Part shown: piece after piece, positions 14,781-24,882 of the stretch
How the letters are laid out: every line of letters starts with the position of its first letter
Numbering within the stretch: the first letter of the stretch is position 1
From: Camarhynchus parvulus
Taxonomy: Eukaryota; Chordata; Aves; Passeriformes; Thraupidae
DNA: 64,000 nt
Reading direction: 5' to 3'
Assembly (NCBI RefSeq): GCF_901933205.1
Contig: NC_044572.1
Coordinates: forward strand, 34,627,501-34,691,500
The notes under the pieces: model-generated
What the model saw: the letters and a program-made list of their open reading frames with translations, nothing else
What the model was told of the DNA's origin: nothing
Database searches by the model: none
Position numbers and translations under genes: made by a program

Positions 14781-14928
14781 AAGTTATAATCACAGAAAAG
14801 TTATAATCACAGATTATAAAAGATAAAAAATTATAAAAGTTATAAGTTTTATAAAAGTTTTTATAAAATTTATAAAAAATTTATTAAAATATAAAAGATT
14901 AAAAAATTATAAAAGTTATAATCACAGA
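14781..14928. repeat. AT-rich complex repeat with a reiterated 16-mer
   Basis: The 16-mer AAGTTATAATCACAGA occurs at 14781-14796, 14798-14813 and 14913-14928. Between the second and third copies lies very AT-rich DNA in which a block containing ATAAAAGAT-TAAAAAATTATAAAAG appears twice with small differences. The pattern suggests local duplication by replication slippage rather than a dispersed element. Confidence 0.85.
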
Positions 14929-17900
14929 AATGTTCGCTTATGTTATGTCTTGGGCTATGAGTGAACTCTGCAGGTTCTCAGATGAGTTAGTCATCATTGT
15001 TTTAATATGTTATCCTGTTTCCATAATAAATATATTTTTCTTCTTTAAACAAGTCTAAAGTTTAGTTTGTTTGCTGTTTGTTTTTCTTTAAATTGAGCTG
15101 TGGATTGTTTTTCATCCTGGTGCACTTTTTCCAACACAGAATTTACAGAAGTGCCTCATTTGTATGGGCTGCAGTCACTAAGGACAAGCAGAACCATTTG
15201 GGTTTGTACAGCAGCAGGAATAAGCTAGTGTTAGAGGGTATCCAAGCAGAAGACTGTGTAAATCTAGTAGAAACAGTTTGTGTGGAATGTATACGTACTC
15301 ACTGTGTACTTCAGAGTACATGCATGTTTTGTACAGACACTTCTTTATTCCAGAGTTTGTTTGGCTTTTTTTACGCAAGAATGGAAAAGCTGTATGTTTT
15401 TGTTCGTAGAAACTGATGTTGAAACTAAAGCAGCATCCTGCACCACAGAATGTGAAAGTGAAGCTACAAATTATTTCTCATTCATTAATCATCACAGTAA
15501 AACTAGTTGGTGTAGCTCTGACTCTGATCCTTTCCAGTCAGTCCTGAAAGGATTTATCTGAGTGTCTACAAGAGATCTGTTTGGTTTTAATATGTTTGGA
15601 GTTAATAGATAGCCATAGTTTTTTTCAGAAGAAAAGCACTGGAAGACTAAACAAGTATGTAAATCCTAAAACCATAAGTGGGTACACATGGACCTCACTT
15701 GATTTCAGAAAGGGTCTATCAGGTAATGATTCTGTGGCTGGAGAAGTTCCTATGAAAGAAACTGAAATGGATTTCCTGGTTTACTCCTATTAAAAAAAAA
15801 AGAGAAAAAAACCCCAGAAACACATTAATTATTCCCTTTTAAAATATCTAGTCATGTAATAACTTTATAAGTTTTACAGCTGACTTTTAATACTGGAAAT
15901 TTTACATCACATTATGTTTCAATGAGAGTCACTGCAAATAGGGAATTGCAGGCTGGCCCTTGGTTGTGGCTGCATCTCAGTTTCTGTGCTGCAGACCTGT
16001 GTGATTTTTAAGAGACATTAAAAAATTCTAATTTGCACAAGAATAGGCTGATCTTTAGGTGTCAAGATTCTGGATATAAATTAATTTCAGATTCTTGGAT
16101 AAAGCCAAGTTGAAAATGGTACCTCCTGGATCATGAATTTTGATCATCCTGATAGTGATTTAAAGCCTGTGTGTGAGGATGAACCAGGATCAACAGAATT
16201 ACTCAGCTACTTGTAATTCATAGAACTCCAAAGCTGAAGTCAGTTTGTTCAGCAAGAGTCCAGAAAAATTTCCTAGTGGACTGTTATAGCTGTTCATTTT
16301 CAAGGAGGATATATTGCACTATCAGCTGGATTACTGACAAAAGAGGGCGTATCTTAAAAACAAGTTATCTTGTGTATGTTTTTGTCAAATAGCACTATGA
16401 ATTTGTCCTGCTGTAATGAGGTTACAGTCTGAGTACAATCTGAATCCGAGTGCTCTCCTTTTCCATTTGGAGCTGAGTTCCAGATGCTTGCCTATTTAAA
16501 AAAAAAGTTTCATTAGAACATTAATTATTGCTATCGTGCTGAAAAAGAAAGATGAGAGCTAACAAAAATGCATGGAGATGACAGTTTAGGTGAAGAATAA
16601 AATTTGGTTCGGTGCTAAAATTTGTTTTAGAGCTCCACTATTTATTTTTCAGTGCTTACCATACTGTACTTCAGAGAAAATATTTTCAATTACAGCATAT
16701 GGTCTTACATGTTTGCTCTTTCAATCCAAATGGTAATATTTCTGCTTACTTTTCTGTCTGCTAGAAGTAAAATAAAGAGCATCAAAACCAGGTCCTTTTT
16801 CCTGTTACAGTCTTTGAGATGCAGCTATATGTGATAAAGTTTTCACTGTGTCCAAGACAAAGCCTGTCGAGTTTTGACTAAAGATTAAGATATTTGAGAT
16901 CTAGGGTCAACATATATAGTGTAGATGTATGGCAAAGCTTCTTTGGGCAATTCTAAAAAAAGCAGTGGCTCCACATTTTGACCAGCATATAATAATTACC
17001 TGTTTGAGTAATTAGAATCGCAGTGGGGAAGGGAATCTCCTATTCATTATGCATGAATATTAAAGATTACACGATGTTTTTAACCTAATTGCAGCTGTTT
17101 GCTTCTGTCCTTTGTCAGCATCTCCCCTCTGTACTCCTGTGCCATTGGCTGGCTGGATGCAATCTCCTGTGTTGGTGGTAATTGCACCACAACACTTTCA
17201 ATGGCTGGCCTGTAAGATGCTCTGTGATCCTTCTGAGTAGAAGGTTCTACTGAAATGTAAAATGTTATTAATTATTTTGCATAAATTGCTACATTATTTG
17301 TCTTGGGTATTTGAGGTTTACAGCTCCAATAAAAGAGGAGGCTGACCACACTGCATGACTCAGTGATATGTAACTGGATACAAAGCTCCTCACTTCCAGG
17401 TCAACCACTTGCCACTGGCCCATGGCATTTGGTGAGTATAAAGTAAGTAGGCTATTCTCTTTCCTAGTAGTTGAATGTTCCCAACACAAACCCCCCATGA
17501 TCACAAATTCCTTTAATGTGCTTAGAACTGTTAGTGGGAAAGTTTTTCTTGAGATCATTCTTGAAGATTCCTTGCCAAAATGTTTTGGGGAAGTCTACTG
17601 GCCATCATGCCCATGGCACATTTCTGTCTCCAGAGAAGTTGGACCCAATCTTTGGCAGGTCTTCTTCCTTAAATATTTTCAGTGAGGTGTTTCTAGTGGA
17701 ATAGTATGTTTGAGCATGTGTGTGAGAGTGGGAGATCTTTGTTCCAGGTTTCATTTAGACTTCATCCAATCCAGTGCTTATCTTAGAGTGCTTATGTTCA
17801 ATAAATCTGGAGTAGTTCTCACAAAGGCTATTTCCAGATATTTTATTTCATTACAATTTGGAGAGTTCATAGGACAACCTTTGATACAGCTCAATGCTGA

Positions 17901-20900
17901 GCACTTTGATCTGAGTCTTAAAAAAAGAATGTCTTTTTCTGAAGAACTAAAGTGACTTGGGAACATGTACCCCATTTTCTTAAGAGTAACTTGAAGAATC
18001 CACGCTTAGCACTGCTTTAGTTTCTTCTGAAATTGTGGATATTTACATTTTTATGTCCTTGCTAGTGACAGCTAGCCTGCTCAGACAGCCTCCCCTGTCC
18101 AGACATTTGTGCAGACAATCCCTCTGTCCACTACAAAAACATGGGACACCCAAGTTGAACTAAATGCTGAATACCACCACATGGGTTTGCAGTGGTCTGT
18201 AACTGAAAAGGTTCACTGGAAGCAATTTGCAAAGAAATCCTTAGGAAACCACCTGGATGGTTATTTTAAATTAAAAAAGGAAGAGATGCCACTTTAAAAA
18301 AATAATTTTTAATACTGGGTTTAAGGTTCCATACATGTGATAGTCATTAAAGCTTATTTAACCCTGAAATTATCTGGCCTCTTTAATTCCACAGGGACTG
18401 TAAGGCTCTTGGGTTAGAAATGAAAAATAATGTCAGAATGAAAATGAGACTTTCCTGAGTGCAGGACCATTATTACAGAATATTTTCTTAATCAAGCCTC
18501 TTTAAGTGCCAAGCAGTGGAGGAAAAAAAATAATCAGGTTATGCTGCTTTTATCCACAGGGCCTTTGCTGATGCTTTGGGCCACTGATTGACATACGCAA
18601 AAGTCAGTCCCAAGGGCTGGATGAGACACAGTCACTTAAATGCATGTAGGACCTGTGACTTTTCCATCCAGAATCTCAACTGCAGAACACCCAGTTCCTT
18701 TTTACAATACACATTTTGGATAATCCCAGTGCACTCTGACGTTTGGGCTCTTAAAAGTCAGAGCTTTCTGGTTGTTGAGACTGGAAACTTTCAGCAGAAG
18801 CAGTGATTTTTGTCAAGTTTCAGTTACACCAAACATCTGTGGTGTGCCCCACCACCCTTTCCCCAAGGATGAAACATTCTGCAGGGAGGGTGTTGCAAGA
18901 ATTCCTGAACTAGACAGCTAAGCTGGAGTCATAACTGTCCTGGCCAGGGCCCTAGTTTGAAGGAGGCTCCCCTTAGAATTAAAACATCCCATAACTCTCA
19001 TCACAACAGCCCTATTCTTGATGAACATGGAAATTTAAGGCTGGGGTTGGAATGGGGGGAGAATGAAAAGACAGACAAGTAAACAGATAACGAGGGAGCT
19101 CTTGCATGCAAGTGGAATTTCCTCTGAGCACAGGACATTCTTTATCATTAACTGGTCTGTCACAGGAAGGAAAAGGGGAAAACAGTGTTTCCTGTTAGGG
19201 GGAAGGAAAAAATCAATAGGCTTTGGAAATACCTGCCTGGAAAGAACTTTTTGTTTTTCCCATCAGCAAGAACAAATAAAAATTTAACTCCTTTGGAGTA
19301 TGATTTCTGTTTTAAAACAATTTCTTGAAATAACACTTCACGCTGAAGTCTTATTTTAAATATGCAATTTAGAAATGCAGTTCAGACTGCTTTGATCTTT
19401 CTTGTTCGTTTCAGAAAATGCTCTTACTCCTAGAAATATCTTGTATAAGACACTGTTTTGAAAGCAGTTCAATTCTTTTGAGTCTGTGTCTATGAACATA
19501 ATAATAATTAGAAGGGCCATTTGCCATGGACAAATGGTGACTCCTGTGATCTTATTGTTAAGATGCTCACAGATGGGCAATGGTCTGCTATTGCTTCTGG
19601 TGAGCAAAATTTTCTTTTGGAAAGAGAAGACTTACAAGGCAAGTCCTCAAACCCCAGGAGGACGATGAACTACCCTGTGGCTCCTGCATCATCTCTTTGG
19701 TTGCATTTTGCATTGAATATCTACAGTGTGGGTTTTTCAGAAGAGAGAGAAGAGGCCCAAAGACTGCAGGAATGGGTGTATGATATGCACAAACAGCCTC
19801 ATGGTAACCTGAGTTGCTCAGGGTAATTATTTTTCTCTTTAGGTGGTAGCTTCCCTTTGCAAAGCTGGACTAGGGGATTTAAGTCATTCCTCAGTTGTAG
19901 CCACATTCCCATGTTCTGAGCCAGGGGTCTGTCCTGGCCCATGACAAAGTTTACAGCAATGTCAGTGGATAACTGAATGAGCAGAAGCTATGTAATCCAG
20001 CAGTGTGAATGTAAGAAGACAAAACAAAAAGAAGGAAGGAGGGAAGATGACCTCTTAGACATGCAATGAAAAAGGGGTGGAAGTTTCATTTTTTAAATGG
20101 AGAGGGAGAAGTGGGATAAGCTTAAAATGAAACTATCAGCAAGGCTGGAATTAAAAGAGGGCTTTAGGAATGATCTAACTTTTATTTTATTACATGACAG
20201 AAGACAAAAAATCAATAGCTGGTAATTCAGACATAAATGAGTTATACAGGCCATTGACACAATGGACCAAACTTTATAACAACCGCATCTGATGCTGTCA
20301 AGCCACAGGCTTCAGTGGCGCCAGTAATAATTATGGCTGATCACCTCTAATTCAGAGCTGCCTTGCTTGATAAAGGTGTCACTCTGAGTGGCTGCAGCCT
20401 CAGTATCTATTGAGGATGTCATCCTGCAGGTCAGGTTACTGTGGAGAACTGTGTTTTTTTAATTGAATAGGACAAACCCTTAGTTCCCTCCTCTTCTCAT
20501 TCTGTCTGTAAAATCATATACATCTTAAACAAAAAATCACTTGAATTCATGACTGAATCTACTTGAATTCAAGATCAAACTATGACAGAAGCTAATAGTG
20601 TTGATCCCTATAAATCAACACTATATATATTCTAAACTATACATCAACATGATATATATTCTAAAAATAATTTAAAACCATAAGAGTATTCTCAGGAGGA
20701 TACTTTGGTACTTTACAATAATCTCTGTTGCACTGCTGCTGTAATCAATTAAAGAACCCACCCCAAAAAACCCCCAGTGTGGTAAAATGCTGCTAGGCAA
20801 TAGAAATTGATTTTCCATAAACTCACATCATCATAAGGAAGAAAAGGAAGCACGCTGACTTTCCTGTTTTCCTACTGTTTTCTAAATTTGGGGGGCATAA

Positions 20901-22114
20901 GTGCATCCACTGAGCGTTGGAAAACTGAGTTTCACTCAGCAATATGAGGTGAAGTGGCTTTGTGAAATAATTCTTGATCTAAAAAGAAAGGAGACAAATA
21001 CCTTTATGGTGTTTCATGCGCCATTAATACTTACATCCACAGTTTGATGTTGAAACTATTAGTCTTTGAATTGCTCAGGGATGCTATGTGTGCTTAGACA
21101 TTTTCATTTATTATTGTTATGATTATTATGAATATTATTGTTGTTACTTAGGCTTTGCAGTCTTTTGTGGACCAACTGCTTGGTACTGCATAGACTACAA
21201 TCAGTTGGGAGTGATGAACAGTGAGAAAGCCCTCTGTGAGGGAGGACGGGAGAGGTATTTCAGCCACAGCCACTGTGGCATTTAGCATCAGGAGCACTTT
21301 GATGAGGCAACGCACTTTACACCACAATAGCTTACCCTTGCGTGCGTGGAAGTTTATTATAGGTTCCATTTAGAAACATTCTCTATGCTTAAAGAAACCA
21401 GACTTGTGAGAGGAACACGGGAAAGGCAGTATGAGCAGCACAGCAGTGAGTTAGTTATAAGCTCGCTGTGGCTTTTCTGGTACTTTATTCTGTTGTTTGG
21501 GATAGAAGGTGCCTTGCACCTGTGTGTTTGGATACGGAGGAATACGGTGCAAGAAACAGCCCCGTCGTTTTCCTTCAAAAAGCCGGGGCTCAATCCAGCT
21601 GTGCTCTGCTGAGGCAGAGAAATCCCGGTCCGAGGCGTGACCTGCGAAGCGGCGCTCTCCATCTCCCAGACCCACACACACCCCCGCTGCTCCCCGGCTT
21701 CTCCGCTGCCCTGCTCTACTCAGGCTCCATCTCCTTCCTCTTCCAGCGACCGGATCTTCCCGAGGCTCGGACCGTGCGGGCGCTCGGGAGCGATGCAGGA
21801 TCTCCTGGCGATCCCCGGTGGATCCTGTCAGCCCCGTGCCCGGTCCCAGGGTTTTCCTGCGCTCCGGCCGGCAGCTGCGCAGGCCCTTCACAGGCAGCAC
21901 TGTTTCTTTCTCTGTTTACTCGTTTCCAATGGCAATTGCACCACCGAGTCTCAGTACGTCTGGAACTTGGCCTGGGGCTGTTTTGGTTACATTGAAGTTT
22001 TTGCTTCAGCGCTGCCAGATTTAAATGGTGACTTCACCAGCACTGAGCTAAAAAGGAGAAAAGGGGAGGAGGGAGGTAGTGCAGCGAGCGGGAGCGAGGG
22101 AGAGGGCCAGGGCA

Positions 22115-22134
22115 TTACATCATCGCTTGGACGG
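22115..22134 (+). promoter_or_regulatory. CRE/ATF-like octamer joined to a 13-mer (copy 1)
   Basis: TTACATCA (22115-22122), the reverse complement of TGATGTAA, runs into the 13-mer ATCGCTTGGACGG (22122-22134) about 80 bp upstream of the start codon. The octamer is a one-base variant of the CRE-like TTACGTCA. The same 13-mer recurs at 22581-22593 with the octamer on its other side. Binding by a CREB/ATF or C/EBP-type bZIP protein is inferred. Confidence 0.4.
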
Positions 22135-22153
22135 GAATCAAATGGGAAGGATA

Positions 22154-22160
22154 TGACTCA
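22154..22160 (+). promoter_or_regulatory. AP-1 / TRE consensus site
   Basis: TGACTCA is an exact match to the AP-1 (Jun/Fos) consensus, in the context ATATGACTCACTCG, 56 bp before the start codon. Any 7-mer can arise by chance. Its place in the CpG-rich promoter and the known partnership of CREB5 with c-Jun make it worth noting. Confidence 0.4.
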
Positions 22161-22215
22161 CTCGGGCTAGTTAAGCTTTGGCTCAAGTTCTACATACACT
22201 CATTCCAGGGCTCTC

Positions 22216-22262
22216 ATGTTCTGCACCTCAGCAGGGAATTCAGGCTCAGTGATGTCCATGAG
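22216..22262 (+). CDS. CREB5: CREB5 alternative first coding exon (short isoform start)
   Basis: ATG at 22216 opens MFCTSAGNSGSVMSM plus two bases (AG). The donor is AG|gtttgt at 22262/22263. The downstream exon at 50729 supplies the third base, giving Arg (AGG) followed by PVPGSL. From memory, human CREB5 has a short isoform starting MFCTSGGNSASVMSMR and then PVPGSL, so the match is near-perfect and the phase agrees. The start is fixed by an in-frame TAG at 22168-22170. The Kozak context is weak (C at -3, T at +4); further in-frame Met codons at 22252 and 22258 could serve as leaky-scanning starts. This exon replaces the N-terminal C2H2 zinc-finger/transactivation part of the long isoforms, so the product would keep the middle region and, from exons outside the window, the bZIP domain. 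It lies next to the CpG-rich promoter. Confidence 0.92.
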
Positions 22263-22304
22263 GTTTGTTTTTAATTTTCTTTTCCTTTTCTGATTTCTAT
22301 ATAG

Positions 22305-22385
22305 TTTCCCCCCCTCCTCGCCTTCCTCCTCCTCCTCTCCTCCTCCCCTCCCGAGTCCCCCTTTCCCACTCTTTTCCACTTCTAC
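22305..22385 (+). repeat. Pyrimidine-rich (C/T) tract beside the first exon
   Basis: Nearly all C/T for about 80 bp, with an uninterrupted run of 32 pyrimidines at 22321-22352 built largely of TCC units. It starts some 40 bp downstream of the exon-1 donor. Such tracts in promoter-proximal DNA can take up triplex or nucleosome-free structures; that role is inference. Confidence 0.85.
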
Positions 22386-22577
22386 AGAGTTTGTTTTCTG
22401 GTGCGTGTAACCTCAACTCTTAGGAGCAGAAGCTGCTTTTTCGACTAAACCAAACCCAAACAAGGAGCACAGCAAACTTGAGAGAAGTTTGGTAGTTTGT
22501 TGTGGTTTGGTGTCCCCCCCTCCATCGTTATGTTGCTCCTAATCGGAGGAGACAGGGAGAGAGTTAAAATGCGGGAA

Positions 22578-22601
22578 CCAATCGCTTGGACGGTGATGTA
22601 A
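22578..22601 (+). promoter_or_regulatory. 13-mer joined to a CRE/ATF-like octamer (copy 2)
   Basis: The 13-mer ATCGCTTGGACGG (22581-22593) is identical to the one at 22122-22134. Here it is followed directly by TGATGTAA (22594-22601), the reverse complement of the octamer that precedes copy 1. A CCAAT pentamer (22578-22582) overlaps its start. It lies about 320 bp inside the intron, so it may be a downstream promoter element or an element of another start site. Confidence 0.4.
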
Positions 22602-23452
22602 TGCTGGAACTGCAGGGTTGTTAAGTAATGTGAGAGGAAGGGGGTCAGGGTTGCAAAGCATTTACCTGCTGTCAAGGGGCTTTAAGTTTATTATCAATTG
22701 CAGTGACTGTAGCTGGCTTCAGACTGCACTCTCTAATTATTAACAGACTCTCCTTTTTTATCTTTTATTATTAAAAGTAAAACTATATTACGGTATTTTA
22801 AAAAATGTGATATTATCACAGCTGCGAATTATTTTCCACAGGGGTTTTTTGATATTTTTAAAATGGCTTGAAACTGGATGTCTCTTTCACAAAAAGTCCG
22901 GAGAGAGCAAAGAGAAAAGCAAAAAGGGGTGGTTCTTCGAGCGTGGCTGGCGAATTTGAAACTGTTTGAGGAAAGCAGTTCAGCCTCTGCCTAGCAGAGC
23001 GAGTGAAAGCTTCTGGTGTTGGAAATCCGCTGTAGAAAATAAAGCGTTTAAAGGGAGGCAGTTTGCAGAGCTCATCTCAACGAGCCTCAGCTTTTCACCC
23101 CTACCACTTGTCAGCAGGATTCTGATCCTCTGCTTACCCCGGGCTCGTGGCTGTCTTGCCTTTGCTGGGACCGCAGAGGTCCCGACCCTGCACAGCAGAT
23201 CCCCTCCTGTCACGGTTCTGCCCTCCAGAACTGCCGGGCTCTTGGGGCACCTGCCTACATGCATTTCCTTTACAGGACAGAGCGCTGCGCTTGTCGTATT
23301 AAGTCTGTCAGTCTCCCTACAGACCTTTTAGGCTTTTTTTTCCCACATAGCTAACAGTCTCTAGGTCTGATGTGGAGCGAGGAAAGGTACCCCTTCCCTG
23401 AGTTCACTGTGAGCACTTAGCCCTTAGGATGGGCCACAGAGCTGAACACTAA

Positions 23453-23466
23453 GCCCAAGCTTGGGC
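23453..23466. repeat. 14-bp perfect palindrome
   Basis: GCCCAAGCTTGGGC is self-complementary with no loop. It is GC-rich for its surroundings. No function is assigned. Confidence 0.85.
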
Positions 23467-24846
23467 ATTGGTTGTGTTTAGGTGTGGGATGAATGTGAAC
23501 TGTCAGGTGTGTGTTGGTGTCCTGTGGATGCCTGTTCTGCTCAGAGGAGCTCTGCATCAGGTTTCTGTGTCAAGAGCTGTCTGCTCTTACAGTATGACTT
23601 TCAGAAGTGTCTCTTTCAAAGGGAATTTTTGCCTCTCAGGGAAGCACTGTCTTGGTACCCACTGGAATTGCAGTGAGATACAGATTTACTTGGTTAACTA
23701 AAAATAGCCTTAAACATGCTTTTGAGAGTTTAGTGATTTTTTTTTTTTAAACTTGTATTGGGGACTTACTGAGCAAAATAGCAATCAATGTTGTTCTGTG
23801 GTTGGTGGCAAAACCTCCCCCTCTCTTTCTGAACAAGACAAGAGCCCATGGCCAGCTCCTGCCTTCCCTTCCCTCTGGTAGCCCTCTGCAAAGCCATCTT
23901 ATGTTGACCTGTTATGTTCCTAAGTGCCCCTAAGCGATTTTCAAGCTCCTCAGTCAACTGCTGAAGCAGAAACAGTTGCTCACGGGCCAAACCTTTCTCA
24001 GCGGAGAGCCCAGCACTAGGCCGCGGGCAGGCCTGGCCCCTGTTGCAGTGCAGATATACCATAGTGCAGATATACCATATGGACCGGATTGCGCAGCACT
24101 CTGCTGAGGAGGTGTGGGTTGGGGAGGGAGCTGTGCTGCTGCAGGAGTTCCCGTAGGATTTCTGACTCATACTTTCTCCTAGAAATGTTGGGAAGTGCAG
24201 CTCCACAGACCATCAGAATAAAGCATAGTAGATTCTTCCCTTTGCCTGCTCGCTTTGGATGCTGGGGTGGACTTGTCTTCACTCTTTCCCTTCCTGCCTT
24301 TTCTGGCTGGAGACTTCAGGAAAAGTCCGTCAGTGTTGTCCTAGGATAGTGTCTAGCCATGCTGGCAAGATGCTGGGCAGAGGATAAGAGACTGTCACAC
24401 TCCATCTTTCCTCTGCAGAAACGCATCCCTGCTATTTGTTTTATAAAAACACATGTAAAATACGTTGTGCAGTGTGGCCTGAAAGTCTTTGAGTATCAGA
24501 TTGCATTCCACAGGGGATCAGAGTCTCACTTGTCTGGTATCAGCTATTAACGTGTCACCTGTCTGGAAGGGCAGCAAAAGAGAACAGTTGTGGTGCTCTG
24601 GACAGTGTGGACTGGCTGATGACCCTGCTGTGTACTCAAACTTTCACAAATTACCCCCCCTGCTGATTCATGCTCGGTGAAGATAAGCAGAGGGTGTAAA
24701 GATGTAAATCCCTCTTGCCTTTCAGAAGTGTGCTGCAGCTCTAAGTAACAATTTACTGCTGCTACGTCACTGATTTCAACACAGCACCACAGGAAAAACA
24801 GTTGTAAAAGCTTCTTTCAAAAAGCTGCAGTTGGGAATTCCGTATG

Positions 24847-24882
24847 CACACACACAGAGGTGTGTGTATGTATGTATGTATA
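24847..24882. repeat. Compound (CA)n-(TG)n-(TATG)n microsatellite
   Basis: A short CA run, then AGAGG, then a TG run leading into TATG repeats. The CA and TG runs are complementary and could form a small hairpin. Confidence 0.8.

Larger units (their letters stand above)
1..21530. other. Non-coding DNA upstream of the CREB5 short-isoform promoter
   Basis: I recognise no coding exon here on either strand. Open frames are short (the longest about 156 codons, running through a T-rich tract near 6.4 kb), match no family I know and lack plausible splice context. I looked specifically for the CREB5 zinc-finger exon and for the exons joining it to the 50729 exon, and did not see them. In mammals the short-isoform first exon lies inside the long CREB5 transcription unit, so this stretch is probably intron of the long transcript, but that is inference. 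It holds a decayed CR1 fragment (8600-9112), homopolymer tracts, an AT-rich complex repeat (14781-14928) and stretches resembling regulatory DNA near 17.1 and 20.3 kb. The rest shows nothing I can name. Confidence 0.6.
21530..22215 (+). promoter_or_regulatory. CREB5: CpG-rich promoter / 5' UTR region of the CREB5 short isoform
   Basis: This is the most CpG-dense stretch of the window. CpG is frequent from about 21540 to 21900 and again at 22080-22145, whereas the flanking DNA is CpG-poor. It lies directly upstream of the alternative start exon at 22216. I see no canonical TATA box near the expected start, which fits a CpG-island promoter with dispersed initiation. Candidate sites are a CRE/ATF-like TTACATCA (22115-22122) and a perfect AP-1/TRE site TGACTCA (22154-22160). 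The transcription start cannot be placed from sequence alone. A 177-codon open frame (21637-22170) crosses the region in the same frame as the CREB5 ATG but is closed by TAG at 22168-22170; I treat it as a chance GC-rich frame or at most a uORF. Confidence 0.75.

Noticed and set aside
21451..22024. Several overlapping frames of 68-177 codons on both strands
   Set aside because: Typical of a CpG island, where stop codons are rare. Frames overlap in all registers and none resembles a known protein; the recognisable start exon lies just downstream.
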